Shown here: piece by piece, positions 45,830 to 55,860 of the stretch
Position numbering within the stretch: position 1 is the first letter of the stretch
How the letters are laid out: each line of letters begins with the position of its first letter
Source: Yamagishiella unicocca
Taxonomy: Eukaryota; Chlorophyta; Chlorophyceae; Chlamydomonadales; Volvocaceae
NCBI GenBank assembly: GCA_003116995.1
Contig: BDSL01000191.1
Location: forward strand, 1-64,000
Direction of reading: 5' to 3'
Length of the DNA stretch: 64,000 bases
Position numbers and translations under genes: made by a program
The notes under the pieces: generated by a model
What the model saw: the letters and a program-made list of their open reading frames with translations, nothing else
Told to the model about the DNA's origin: nothing
The model's database searches: none

Positions 45830-46395
45830 TAAACCCCAGCTAGCGTTAGGCGAACTGGCAATTGAGAAATAATGGAGATGTTATAGCGTCCCCAGGGCCG
45901 AGCGAATCCAGGACAAGAGGAACGGCCCATGCAGATATGTACATTTCGCAATCAACATGCGCACGCACGGCGTACACGCACCAAGCTACCAAGCTATCGT
46001 GGCAGCAGCCAGCATGCATCGGCAATAACATGCAAGGCAGGTAGCTTCAAAATAACGCAACCCTACATACGTACGTAATACGCCAATACATACCCTACCT
46101 ACCGGCGCGGAAGGTTTATGTTGCCCTTTGCAGCGCGCCTGCTGATGACTGCCGCGATGGAGATGAAGAATGATGACAACAAGTGACGCCTTATATATGG
46201 TTGGTTCCGTCCGTCACAGACGTTCTGGATCCTGCGTGCGTGGATGGGAGCTGTCGTAAGTGACGAAATAATGCAGCGCGACCCCTCCGCATCGCCCGTC
46301 GCCGCGGCCGGTCCAACACCCCGCTCGTCCATGTACGCTACGCTGGCCTGACAGTATGAAATTAGTGTCCCGGGCGGCGGCGTCCCGCGAAAGCT
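45830..46395. other. No supported gene
   Basis: Intergenic with several acgtacgta palindromic words near 46066. A minus-strand frame extends across 46099-46512, but its N-terminal half is the translated minisatellite to the right. Confidence 0.4.
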
Positions 46396-46508
46396 CACTG
46401 TGACCAATACTGTGACCAAATACTGTGACCAATACTGTGACCAAGACTGTGACCAAATACTGTGACCAACTGAATACTGTGACCAAAACTGTGACCGAAA
46501 CTGTGACT
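46396..46508. repeat. Minisatellite (aatactgtgacc)n
   Basis: Nine to ten copies of an 11-14-base unit with invariant core actgtgacc. Confidence 0.9.
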
Positions 46509-46650
46509 GCAATGTACATGTCCAAACTATGTGGCGTCTACAGACACCGATTGCCCGTAAACCGGTGTTTCCATAAGCTTTGGGGCTTGCCCCAAACTTT
46601 ATGGAACATCCATCCGATGTACGGCGGATGACATCATAGCGGGCCTAAGC

Positions 46651-46937
46651 GTAACAGCAGTAGGATAACACTTGCATTCTCGACTTCACAGGGGTATTAT
46701 ATATCACCCACAGTTATTTTACAGATGTCGGACTGAAATTTATCACGCGCAGTTCACTTGCCAGTGTCACAAGCGTAACAGTCAGCGTCATAAGCGTAAC
46801 AGTTCACCTGCCAGCGTCACGAGCGTAACAGCAGGATAACAGTTGCATTCTCGACTTCACAGGGGTATTATCACCCACAGTTATTTTACAGATGTCGGAA
46901 TGAAGTTTATAACGTAATGCGCAGTTCACTTGCCATC
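46651..46937. repeat. Direct repeat, about 110 bases, two copies
   Basis: Copies at 46651-46765 and 46825-46937 share tgcattctcgacttcacagg and acagttattttacagatgtc. Between them are three short gcgtaacag repeats. The first copy has an eight-base insertion (atatatca-like). Confidence 0.85.
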
Positions 46938-48827
46938 CCTATGGCAGTCAAATCTTCGTAATAGGCTAATAAGACACTCATAAAGGGTTAACGAGCCTTC
47001 TTACGAGCCCTCGTAAAGGGTCTTGTAAGAGGTTACAAGGTGTCTCGTAAGTCGTAAACGCTTAAGACTATTATGATCCCTCTTAAGAGGGCCATTACGA
47101 AAGGTCGTAAATAGTTAACGTTTACGGAGGTCTTACGCGTCTTAACGGCCTTTTAAGACAGCTTCTTAAACGTTTACTACAGTGCGAAAATGGGTATAAT
47201 AAATAGTGCCAGGATTTGTGCATAGTCGATGCCTAGCCAATTGGTATTTATTAATACCTTTCGTATGTAGGGATACATAAGTTATAATATTGCACAGCTA
47301 TACTTCAACCTGATTAACCATCAACCGGTCATGCTGTCCGCATGCGTATGCATGCGACGCTCACGCAAGGAGCGCATGAACAGGGTAAAGAATGACGATA
47401 CATATCGCGATAGCCCAGCCAATTGCACCGTCTAAAGCGACTTGCACTCCCGAAGCCGATAGATGCATCCAGTGTCACAATTCGATCATGACCTCGTCAT
47501 CGCGCTGAATAATCACAAATATAACGAAATAATCTTTCTGCCTTTTCCAATGTATGCAAATGCAAGTGAAGCTTCTTACTGAGTTTTGTCGAGCCTTTGC
47601 CCTTTGCCCTATGGCAGTGAAATCCTCTTAATAGGCTAATAACGAGGGCTACGAGGGCTATTAAGAAGTTAGGGGTCGTATAGTCGTTTCTTAGGTCCGA
47701 ACTCCTAACCTCATAACCATTAAGAGGGCTCATAACCGTTGTCTTAATGGTCTCTTACGACGCTATGGGGTCAGATTGTCTTATACAGGTCTATAGGCTA
47801 TTAGGAGTCCTAACCTCGTAAGACATTATAAGGCTAGTAATAGGGAAAAGAGGTATCTTAAGACACTGTGGGCTCCTAACGTCTTATCTAGGCCTAAAGC
47901 TGTTAGATAGTAGTCCTCACCTTGTAACAGGCTTATCATGATGGTATGTAAGATGCCGGGTTGAGGGTATTCGGACTTCGTCCATTGTGGTTACATGGTT
48001 CAGTCCTTATTGGGATGCACGTAGCTCGCTCGGCCGGTGCCAGACTTCGGTCACTTTGGCCAAATCGCGCTAGAGCTAGATAAGCTTATGCGCCCCAGGG
48101 TATATGTACCCTTATATAATGGATATATAATATTAGGGGGTCGGCCGCGAGTAGCGACGCCGCTGGGACGCGGTCGGGGCTGGCTCCAAAATGGCTGGCC
48201 GAAAGCCCGTATTTCGGCCACCCCTCCGGAGCGCTTATCTAAGGCGCGCAACCACCATTTTCTGCATGTTTATTACAATTGACATTCTCTTAGTCGCTGC
48301 GGCAAGTCTGCGCCGCTCCTCGCCAGCGGAAATGTACCGAGAGCGGACATCATGTCGCGCAGTGGCCGTCAATGCGCAACCTTCCACCCTCAAGCCCGTG
48401 CCCCGTTCATCTATATACAAAGCATTTCTTCGAAGTTGCGGGCCCACCCGAGGGACTGGCAGGGTCCAAGGCCGCTGCATGTCACGCACTAGCCACTAGG
48501 CGTCCTGCCACCGCGACCCCGCTTTCGGCGCCCCACGTGTGCATTCTAGGCTTCACTAGGTGTATTCAGAGCAGTCTGACATGAGATCGGCTTCGCGGGT
48601 GTGATGTAGTGGGCGTCAGGTAGGGCCAGTGGCCGGAAATGGCTATGGCGCTAAATTGGGACTTGGACCTTGGACGCACCGCTATCGCCGCTGACCAGGC
48701 ACAGCACCTCGAGTATGTCATATATAGTGCCATATGGTGTATCGCTGGCTGAAGGTGCCAGAAGGTGCCAATCGGCCGGGTGGCCGAAATAGGGGTACGA
48801 CGGGGATTGGGCACGGATCATGGTAGA
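46938..48827. other. AT-richer decayed repeat region, no gene
   Basis: Two diverged segments start alike at 46940 and 47610 (tatggcagt, then taataggctaata). Both are packed with ttaagac, cgtaa, cttaag and taagagg words in both orientations. At 48190-48220 a hairpin (tggccgaaa/tttcggcca) occurs, and the word is repeated at 48779. No open frame is convincing. From 48100 on there is a short AT burst (ttatataatggatatataat). Confidence 0.5.
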
Positions 48828-49013
48828 GGCACGCTGGGGGCAAGTTGCCCGTGACGTACTTGGACGATGTGTGAGATAACATCGTAATTTTACTTTCTCA
48901 ACCCTTTGTTTCTTCCTTTTCTAAAAAGACCCAAATAGAGCTTGCAACGAGCTAAGAATCCTAATGCAAAGAGCGCCGCATTTCATGACAGGTTGCGAAG
49001 TAGCGGCGGGAAG
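48828..49013 (+). repeat. Third copy of the palindrome-arm sequence
   Basis: Matches 51699-51888 in the same orientation (shared start ggcacgctgggggcaagttg), and so is inverted relative to 51445-51619. It stops abruptly after gcggcgggaag. With the left arm it forms inverted terminal repeats around 49014-51444. Confidence 0.85.
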
Positions 49014-51297
49014 GCTGGTTCCTTGGATGTTGTTGTAACTATTTATTGAAGTAAAATTCATAAAAATTCCGGAGGTGACTGGTTATGAAAGTAGTAAAGC
49101 GTGCTTGTCTGGCGTCCGTGACGTACCGTGTGCAAGTATAGTAGCCGACTGAATGCTAGCGCGAAAGCCTTCTTAGACCCGGCCAACAGCCACGTGGTTA
49201 AGTACCTCCGCCCAACGGTGGATTTCTGCTTCTGAAGCCCCACACGCGTCGGCCGTGTGGTGGAGCAGGCTGCAAAATCCTCTGAGGGCGGCCATGTCCT
49301 GAAACCGTCGGCGGCCAAAGCCACAGTTCAGTACAGTTGTCATGCTCCAGCCAACCGTGGTGCAGCTGTCGTTGTTTCCAGGCATTCACAGTGTCTGTTC
49401 ACGCAGCAGCAGTAGTGCTCTATCTCGTTCAGCGGCCCGTGACCGAGCGAGACCACATTGGCCACAGGCGCGGCCTCTGTCGTGAATGCCTCTGTCGTGA
49501 ATGCCGTCATCGCTTTGCCGCTGCCGCTGCCGCCACCGCCGCCACCGCCAAGATCGCCGGCATCTCCCTGAACCTCAACACTGTTGCGATCTGCACCTCT
49601 GCTGCTGCCGCCGCCGCCACGGTTCGCGGATTTCCTTTGTGCACCCCGACTGTTGCTGCCATGGCTATTGAAGTCACTGGAGGCGCCGGCACCCAAGCCC
49701 CCGCGCCCACTTCCATTAACGGTGCTATCGCTGACCGCGATGCGGCTGGTGAGCCAACAGCTGCTGCTGGTGATGAGCAGTAGAAGTCAACTCGTGGGTG
49801 TGGCCGCAGGGAGAGGAGGTCGCGTCACGGCGACGGGAGGGGGCGCCAGGGTGGCCGTTCATCACGGTGGACGGTCATTACCGTCAAATGGTCCTTGCCG
49901 CAACAAGTAGAGGCCCCTTGTCGAGCAGAAGATGGAAAAGTTGGTGAATCTGACACGGGGAAATGCCTCTCGACAAAACAGCAGCAGTGGCGGTGGGGGG
50001 AGAAGCAGTAGCAGACAGGGGGACAAAAGCATCCCCATCCACTGCAGCGGTAATGGCACAACAGGGCGCCTCAGTGGCGGATGGCTGCTTGTGCCTCGAG
50101 TCGACACCAGAATCCCGCTCCCATCTGAACAGCGGCGTGCAGGTGATCGCCCTACACATCCACTGCTGTCCATCCCGGTGACGGCCGCCAAGGGGCGAGA
50201 TCATGGGGGGCCCCTTTGGTGAAGCTAAAATGAAAGGAGAAAAACAACGGTAAACAGCCCTGTAGCCGATGTGAAAACAATATGAAAACGGCGGTGTGCG
50301 CGTTTTTGCGAAATTCGTTGGGATGGCTGGGGGGATACGTGCTCGCGCATTTCGAGGGTACCTGTCCGACGGCCCTCCAACCCGAGCCCAGAGGCCCATC
50401 TGACCATAGGGGTCCGGTCATCTGACCATAGGGGTCCGGTCATCTGATTTAATTTAAGGACACTGACATGGTATTTTCAGCCTTCTGAGAACGGCGGTGT
50501 GCGCGTTTTTGCTTGATTCCTTGGGGTTCGGGAGGTACGGGCTCGCGCATTTCGAGGGTACCTGTCCGACGGCCCTCCAACCCGGGCCCAGAGGCCCATC
50601 CGACCAGAGGGGTCCGGCCGGCTGGTTTGAGTTGAGGACACGTTCATCATAATAGCAACCTTTTGAGAATGGTGGTGTGCACGTCTTTGCGAAATTCGTT
50701 GGGGTTGGGGAGATATGGGCTCGCGCATTTCGAGGGTGCCTGTCCGACTGCCCTCCAACAAGGGTCCAGAGGCCTCAGAGATGGTCGAGGAATTCGAGGA
50801 GGCTTCTGGGGCATTCGACTTCAAAACCTCATCACCTGATGTGCAGGTGGGGGTGCGGAAGGGGGTGCAAGAGGAGAAGCGGCCCTGCATGTGCGTTAAC
50901 ATTCCCCCGTTCCTCCTAAAGCCATTTACGATGTACGTGCAGCCGCGATGTCTCCCGTCATGCATGCTGTGTGCGGTTTATGTCGAAACAATGTGGTTTC
51001 TGCTCAGGGTTGTCGTTGGGCTGAGTGTCGTCTTGGCCTGGTTAAGGAACACAGCCGAATCAGACCGCCGTTTGGTAACTCTGCAACGTGTTTCGGGTCC
51101 AGCACTAATTTCCATTCCGGATACACCGTAACATGGTCGTCTACATTCCAAGAAATCGCAGCATCACTACTCTTGATGCTCAGTGTGGAACTTTGGCGGT
51201 TCCGCGTGTCCGCGTGTCCGCGTACGTGTGCTCCAAGGGTCACGGAGAACGGGGATAGGAGCTGTAACATTTTCTTTCGACAATAACTTACAGGGTG
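49014..51297. other. Interior of the repeat-bounded segment; weak minus-strand ORFs
   Basis: Candidate coding pieces on the minus strand are 49173-49385 (reads TVLNCGFGRRRFQDMAALRG), part of 49340-49696 (glycine/serine-rich), and 51004-51306 (reads WNVDDHVTVYPEWKLVLDPK). They lie in different frames without clear splice sites. None matches a transposase motif that I recognise. A three-copy repeat covers 50287-50775. Confidence 0.3.
50287..50775. repeat. Three diverged tandem repeats of about 190-200 bases
   Basis: Copies start near 50287, 50489 and 50668 with ggtgtgcgcgtttttgcga-like sequence and share gctcgcgcatttcgagggt and cctgtccgac. The first copy also doubles a 22-base unit (atctgaccataggggtccgg). 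The repeats overlap a minus-strand frame (50477-50965), so its C-terminus is repeat-derived. Confidence 0.85.
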
Positions 51298-51619
51298 CAG
51301 ATTCACGTCATCTATTCATTACACGCTGCGAACCTGGCGTACGCAATTAGTCGGGCGCAATAATGCACGAACGATGCAAGCATGACCTCGCGGCTGGTGC
51401 GTTTCGTAACCTTTCAAAACATGTTCGGCAATAAAAAATGCATCTTTTAATCACATATTTCAGGACTCTTAGCAGTGCCTTCATGCCGCTTCCCGCCGCT
51501 ACTTCGCAACCTGTCGTGAAATGCGGCGCTCTTTGCACTAGGATTCTTAGCTCGTTGCAAGCTCTATTTGGGTCTTTTTAGAAAAGAAAGAAACAAAGGG
51601 CTGAGAAAGTAAAATTACG
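51298..51619 (-). repeat. Palindrome, left arm (322 bases)
   Basis: Reverse complement of 51755-52076 with only a few differences (for example one in cccttt/gctgag and one in the gagctaag region). It encodes on the minus strand the same 63-residue ORF (51347-51538) as the right arm. Confidence 0.95.
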
Positions 51620-51620
51620 T

Positions 51621-51655
51621 TTAAAACCCTAAAAACCCTAAAAAACCCTAAAATT
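51621..51655. repeat. Interstitial telomere-like repeat in the palindrome spacer
   Basis: Three irregular units aaaaccct, aaaaaccct and aaaaaaccct followed by aaaatt. Chlamydomonas telomeres are TTTTAGGG/CCCTAAAA; these units fit that type with variable A-run length. The array sits in the 135-base spacer between the arms. Confidence 0.75.
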
Positions 51656-51754
51656 AAGTTAGTCACGGGCAACTTAATCCGTGGATCATCCGTGGATCAG
51701 GCACGCTGGGGGCAAGTTGCCCGTGACGTACTTGGACGATGTGTGAGATAATTT

Positions 51755-52076
51755 CGTAATTTTACTTTCTCAACCCTTTGTTTCTTTCTTTTCTAAAAAG
51801 ACCCAAATAGAGCTTGCAATGAGCTAAGAATCCTAGTGCAAAGAGCGCCGCATTTCACGACAGGTTGCGAAGTAGCGGCGGGAAGCGGCATGAAGGCACT
51901 GCTAAGAGTCCTGAAATATGTGATTAAAAGATGCATTTTCTATTGCCGAACATGTTTTGAAAGGTTACGAAACGCACCAGCCGCGAGGTCATGCTTGCAT
52001 CGTTCGTGCATTATTGCGCCCGACTAATTGCGTACGCCAGGTTCGCAGCGTGTAATGAATAGATGACGTGAATCTG
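51755..52076 (+). repeat. Palindrome, right arm (322 bases)
   Basis: Inverted copy of 51298-51619. It contains a 63-codon ORF (51836-52027, begins MQRAPHFTTGCEVAAGSGMK) identical to the one on the opposite arm; the ORF lacks any known motif and its conservation is explained by the recent duplication. The arm ends 18 bases before the exon of the small split gene at 52095. Confidence 0.95.
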
Positions 52077-52094
52077 GAGGCACGTAGATCCTAC

Positions 52095-52608
52095 CTCCTC
52101 CTCTGTGCCCCTGGCGTCCCTCTTCCGCAGGATGGCCACCTGCAAAGCAAGGAGTCGCGCATCTAGTGGATATAAAGCGGGTTGATAAGGCGACGAGTGA
52201 GATTGTATTGTTTAGTGCCCTTTCCCCTTACCTCACGGGTTTGCAAGCGCACGCACCACTGCGCTCCTCCCCCCTTGAGCGTGCCTACCTTGCTCCACTG
52301 CACGGGGTTCACATAGTGCAGACCGAGGCCTCGCTCGGCGTACGAGGAGCCATACATCCTTAAGCTTTGAGTTCATCACTACAAATTGTGTTATTTGAGG
52401 CCGGGGCAAGAATGAGAATGGTCGGCGAGCAGGAGGGATTTAGGGTGGCGCACGCACTTGAACTCAGCGAGAAGTAAGACGAGGTCACAAACGAGCGGTG
52501 GCACATACAGGCGTCACGTCCTCGACCGCAGTCAGGGGAAGTGGGCGGGCGAGATATTAAAGGAGGGTCTGACCTTGAAACTCTTGCGGATGTCCGCAAG
52601 GCATTCAT
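52095..52608 (-). CDS. First three exons of an unrecognised small gene
   Basis: Exons 52574-52608, 52289-52358 and 52095-52139 join in phase to give 50 codons starting MNALRTSARVS, then MYGSSYAERGLGLHYVNPVQ and VAILRKRDARGTEEE, followed by a gtagga donor. The basic, serine/alanine-rich N-terminus would suit a mitochondrial presequence. The intron that begins at 52094 runs straight into the palindrome, and no continuation is found on its other side, so the gene is either interrupted by the inverted repeat or has a long intron. Introns here are short (about 150-215 bases). Confidence 0.5.
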
Positions 52609-52833
52609 AGGAAGAGCGTACCTACCTACCTCGACCTGCTCCCTATGGCAGGCTGGCTGGGGGTTAACCCGGGCCCCCCGTTACCCAGGTTGTCAACCGA
52701 GGGGGTAACGAGGAGACCCGGGCTGAAGGACCTTCACATCCTCGTTGTCCCTCGTTTCCTCCGGATGGGTTACCTAGCTTTGGCGGCCCGGTTACGGCCC
52801 ACGTACCAGGCTGGTGTTGGGTGCACGTATGGG
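52609..52833. other. 5' flank of the split gene, joined to a retroelement tail
   Basis: G+C-rich with repeated ggttacc/ggtaac words; runs into the microsatellite at 52834. Could be the body of the short retroelement copy or the gene's promoter. Confidence 0.35.
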
Positions 52834-52893
52834 TATTATTATTATTATTACATTACGCCGGCACTAGGCCTGGCATGTTGTTAAGGGGGCGGG
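52834..52893 (-). mobile_element. 3' end of a non-LTR-like retroelement (copy 2)
   Basis: Plus strand shows (tat)n, then cattacgccggc, a short variable stretch, cctggcatgttgttaagggg. It matches the copy at 39819-39936 in order and spacing. Confidence 0.5.
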
Positions 52894-53263
52894 GCGGTGA
52901 GGGCATCAGTACACCCTATACGCTCGCGCCACCAGTACCAATCCACCTCATATCGCTAAGGCCCACGCCACATTATCGCTGTGGAACACGACCAGTTAGT
53001 GCAACTCGCCGGAGGCTGGTGCTCCTGCCACATCCCTAACTCATATTTGTATCAATTTTTGAGATTCAAGCGCTCTCCGGAAACCGGTCTTCCGCCAGCT
53101 CCATGTCCAGCATGCCGCCATGCTTGGTGTACTTGAGTGTACTTGATGGTTGAGCCACCCGGAGGACGCACACGCTCCCGTCTCTGGCCTAAGCCCCAAC
53201 ACTTCATACTAGAGTTAGTCCTCCCTAACCACACCGATGGCTATTGGCTACCCGCACCATCGG

Positions 53264-53382
53264 GACCGGCGGCAGGATTCGAACCTGCATCTCCTGTGCC
53301 GCACCTTGTGGGAATTGAACCTGGGATCTCCCAGGCCACAAGGATTGGATTTTTCGGGCTCTCCCAATTGAGCTACACCGAT
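53264..53382 (-). tRNA. tRNA-like sequence with an inserted hairpin
   Basis: On the minus strand: seven-base acceptor strand ATCGGTG, D arm GCTC...GAGC with AATTGGGA loop (A-box-like TAGCTCAATTGG), T arm GCAGG-TTCGAAT-CCTGC (perfect B box) and 3' strand CGCCGGT pairing with the 5' strand through two G-T wobbles. Total 119 bases, about 45 too many. The excess is a 40-base perfect nested hairpin at 53304-53343 (outer stem ccttgtgg/ccacaagg) which itself contains a B-box-like GGTTCAATTCC. I cannot place an anticodon with a U at position 33, so this may be an intron-bearing tRNA, a tRNA pseudogene or a tRNA-derived repeat. Confidence 0.45.
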
Positions 53383-55180
53383 GCACGTATGGGTATGTAT
53401 TGCCGTACACTTCGCACCAAACCATTCCCGACCAAGGGACCGCCCCTTCGTCCCCCGACCGCTTGCTTATTTGTCCCTGGACTGCCCGGCGTCCTCACCG
53501 ACCAACGTTTAAGAGGAAATGGCGTTGATAAACACCGTCATCTTGTCGTGAAGTCTGGGTCCCCTCCCACCTTGTTTCCAAGAGGCGCTTGCCCAGTCCA
53601 ACCCTTGCAACACATGATCCTGGTCATAACCCACTCGTATCGACCACGATTCTGCCCTTGGATCTGCCAGCTGCCCTGTGGCTCTACGTAAGGACCGACT
53701 CACGCGACAGCTGCAGGGTGTCCCACGTGCTGCCTCGGACCACATAGCCCACACTCAATTGCGCCCCCCAAAGCTGTCGAAACTGGTTGGTACGGTACGC
53801 CACGCCATGTTGCTAGCGTGTCATGCCCGTCCTCCGCCTCACCTCACAGCTCTTGAGTCCACAATCCAGTCGCTGCTCTCACCATCCCCGGCGTCCCTGC
53901 AACCTGCTTGCACAGGGAATGTGCAAGGCCCATGGCAGCTTTCTGCAGGGACTGGCTCGCACACAGTGCCTCCCAACGTGCGTTGGCCCTCTGTTTCTTC
54001 ACACCAGGACCACAGCTCAGCGCAGCTACCCAAACCGAGCGACTAACCCGTGTGGTGCACCGCTGCTGCACGATACCCCGTCACGGCTGCTAGGTGCCAC
54101 GCTCCGTCGCACCGCGACTCATCGGCATGCTTCGCCTCCTCGAGCTCCCAGTCGGGCATGTGATCAGTGAACATTAATGTTCGACCCACCTCCACCGCAG
54201 CGTGATACATAGCCTGGTGAAGCAAGGCATATTCGGCACCATTGTGCGCACGCCTTCAATTCATTAGCAGCACATAGCTTATCCATTAGCAGGACATGGC
54301 TGGACGCTGCCTGTGCCTGGGGAGCTCGGCGATGGTACTCTGTCCAATCGCTTCTTGTGAAGAGCACTGAAAGCGCCTGCTGACGGAAACGAATGCGACA
54401 AATGATATTATCTATCAGTGGTAGGTATTAGGTGATGCGTCCACAGCACCTTCAGGCTCGCAAGCTTGGCGTTGGCTGCGCCTAGTACCGTATGCTTGTA
54501 GCGTCTAGAAGCAAGATAACGATGAATGGATGACCATTCCATTCACATGCACATCATATGCCTCATAAAGCTCAACGTCCCGGATAAGTCTAGCTGGCGT
54601 ACTAAACGCCGTACCAAGAACTCGTGTCGGTGTGAATCCGGACAACCGATATATGTGATAGGACATCCGACCTACCCCCAACTAACATCCAGAAGCCAAC
54701 CGCGCCCCGCAACCAAACCACAACTTGCGCGCGACGACGACGCGCGACCGCTGCCGTACGCTCGGGAATCCGCAGGTTGCAAATAAACCCGTCCCTTCTC
54801 CACCATCGCCCTGTCTCGCTCCGGTCCGCTTTCGACCCTCCCGGCTGCCCACTCCCAAATCCTGTTTTCTTGTCTTTCAAGTGCCGACCCACGGGTTGCC
54901 CCTCACTCCCCCACGCGTCGCGTCAGGTGCACCAGGCTGTTGCACTCGGGCCAGAACATCCTGCGGACGATCAAGTCCAACAGGCCCGCTCACCTCCCGA
55001 TGACGTCAGCGCCTCCCACGCGGGTCCGTGCATCAGGTGGCTCCAGCCGTGCGCCGCGACGCAGGCTGCCAGCGCCACCCGGGCGCTGATGGAGCGGGTG
55101 GCCTCCAGCCGGGAGCACATCAGGACTGGAGGGTCAAGAGGGAATCCGTGGGTGGGCGGCATAAGGGGAGGGGGTGGTGG
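53383..55180. other. Unresolved region with weak minus-strand exons
   Basis: Candidate coding pieces on the minus strand: 54043-54246 (reads MYHAAVEVGRTLMFTDHMPD) and 54985-55128 (reads MCSRLEATRSISARVALAAC, donor gtgagc after a Ser-Gly pair), followed by a possible exon at 54917-54970 (reads MFWPECNSLVHLTRRVG) whose phase does not fit. Plus-strand frames at 53678-54046 are equally open. No family is recognised. Confidence 0.3.
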
Positions 55181-55375
55181 TGAGAAGACCCGGTGACACG
55201 AGGGGAGGGGGGGGCACGGCCAGGGCAAATGCGCGCCCCTCCCAGCTGTTCTGTACTCTACAGCCTCCTGTAACATGGCTGTCGTCATTGCTGGGTAATG
55301 TTTCGCGGTGCCGACGGAGCCTCAGCTCGAGGGGAACAGGGGGTGTATAAAAACCGTTTTACGCAACGGGACAGG
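55181..55375 (+). repeat. Two interspersed-motif copies
   Basis: tgagaagacccggtgacacg at 55181-55200 and tataaaaaccgttttacgca from 55346 belong to the families seen in introns at 14615, 18291, 19493, 22215, 25328 and 30630. Confidence 0.65.
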
Positions 55376-55429
55376 GGAACGGGGGGGGGGGAACGACCGG
55401 AGGGACCGCTGATTTGGACCTTACGCTGC

Positions 55430-55860
55430 AGAGAGCACACAACCGCCAAGAAACCCGCTGCGTGGCGCCGCGCCGCCACCCGACCCGGGGTGACCGCGGG
55501 CCGCCGCGCACAAAAAGCACCGGACACGCGGCGCGCCCGACCAGGCCCCAAAACACAAGACCCCAACAGGGCCAACGGGGACCCCGACGGGCCCCCAGAA
55601 AACAACACGCCAAGTGAAGCGGGCGGCAACCGAGCGCAGCAAAAACAAAGCCCGAACAACCAAACCGAAAGCCAAACGCGCGGAGGGCTGGCCCCTTGCC
55701 GCACACCGGAAAAACCCGGACGGAGAGCTGGCCCCTTGCCGCCCCAACGGCCGCCCGAAGCGACGGCCACAACACCCGAGAGACCCCACCCCGAGCGAAA
55801 AACACCTCCCCTCGACACCGCGACCGACACACGCCGCCCACGGAAGACGCGAAGGGAGCG
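55430..55860. other. T-depleted tract
   Basis: Counting 55441-55860 gives 12 T in 420 bases on the plus strand, while A, C and G are all abundant. Because stop codons need T, plus-strand frames stay open here by composition alone, and the minus-strand frames also happen to be open (for example 55285-56019). Two similar 30-base segments (ctggccccttgccgc at 55688 and 55729) occur inside. Not recognised as rRNA, tRNA or a known gene. Confidence 0.7.

Noticed and set aside
51347..52027. Identical 63-residue ORFs on the two palindrome arms as a conserved small protein
   Set aside because: Identity follows from the recent inverted duplication; the ORF has no motif and the third copy of the repeat (48828-49013) truncates it.
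53137..53691. 184-codon plus-strand ORF
   Set aside because: It reads through the tRNA-like sequence in antisense and has no domain.
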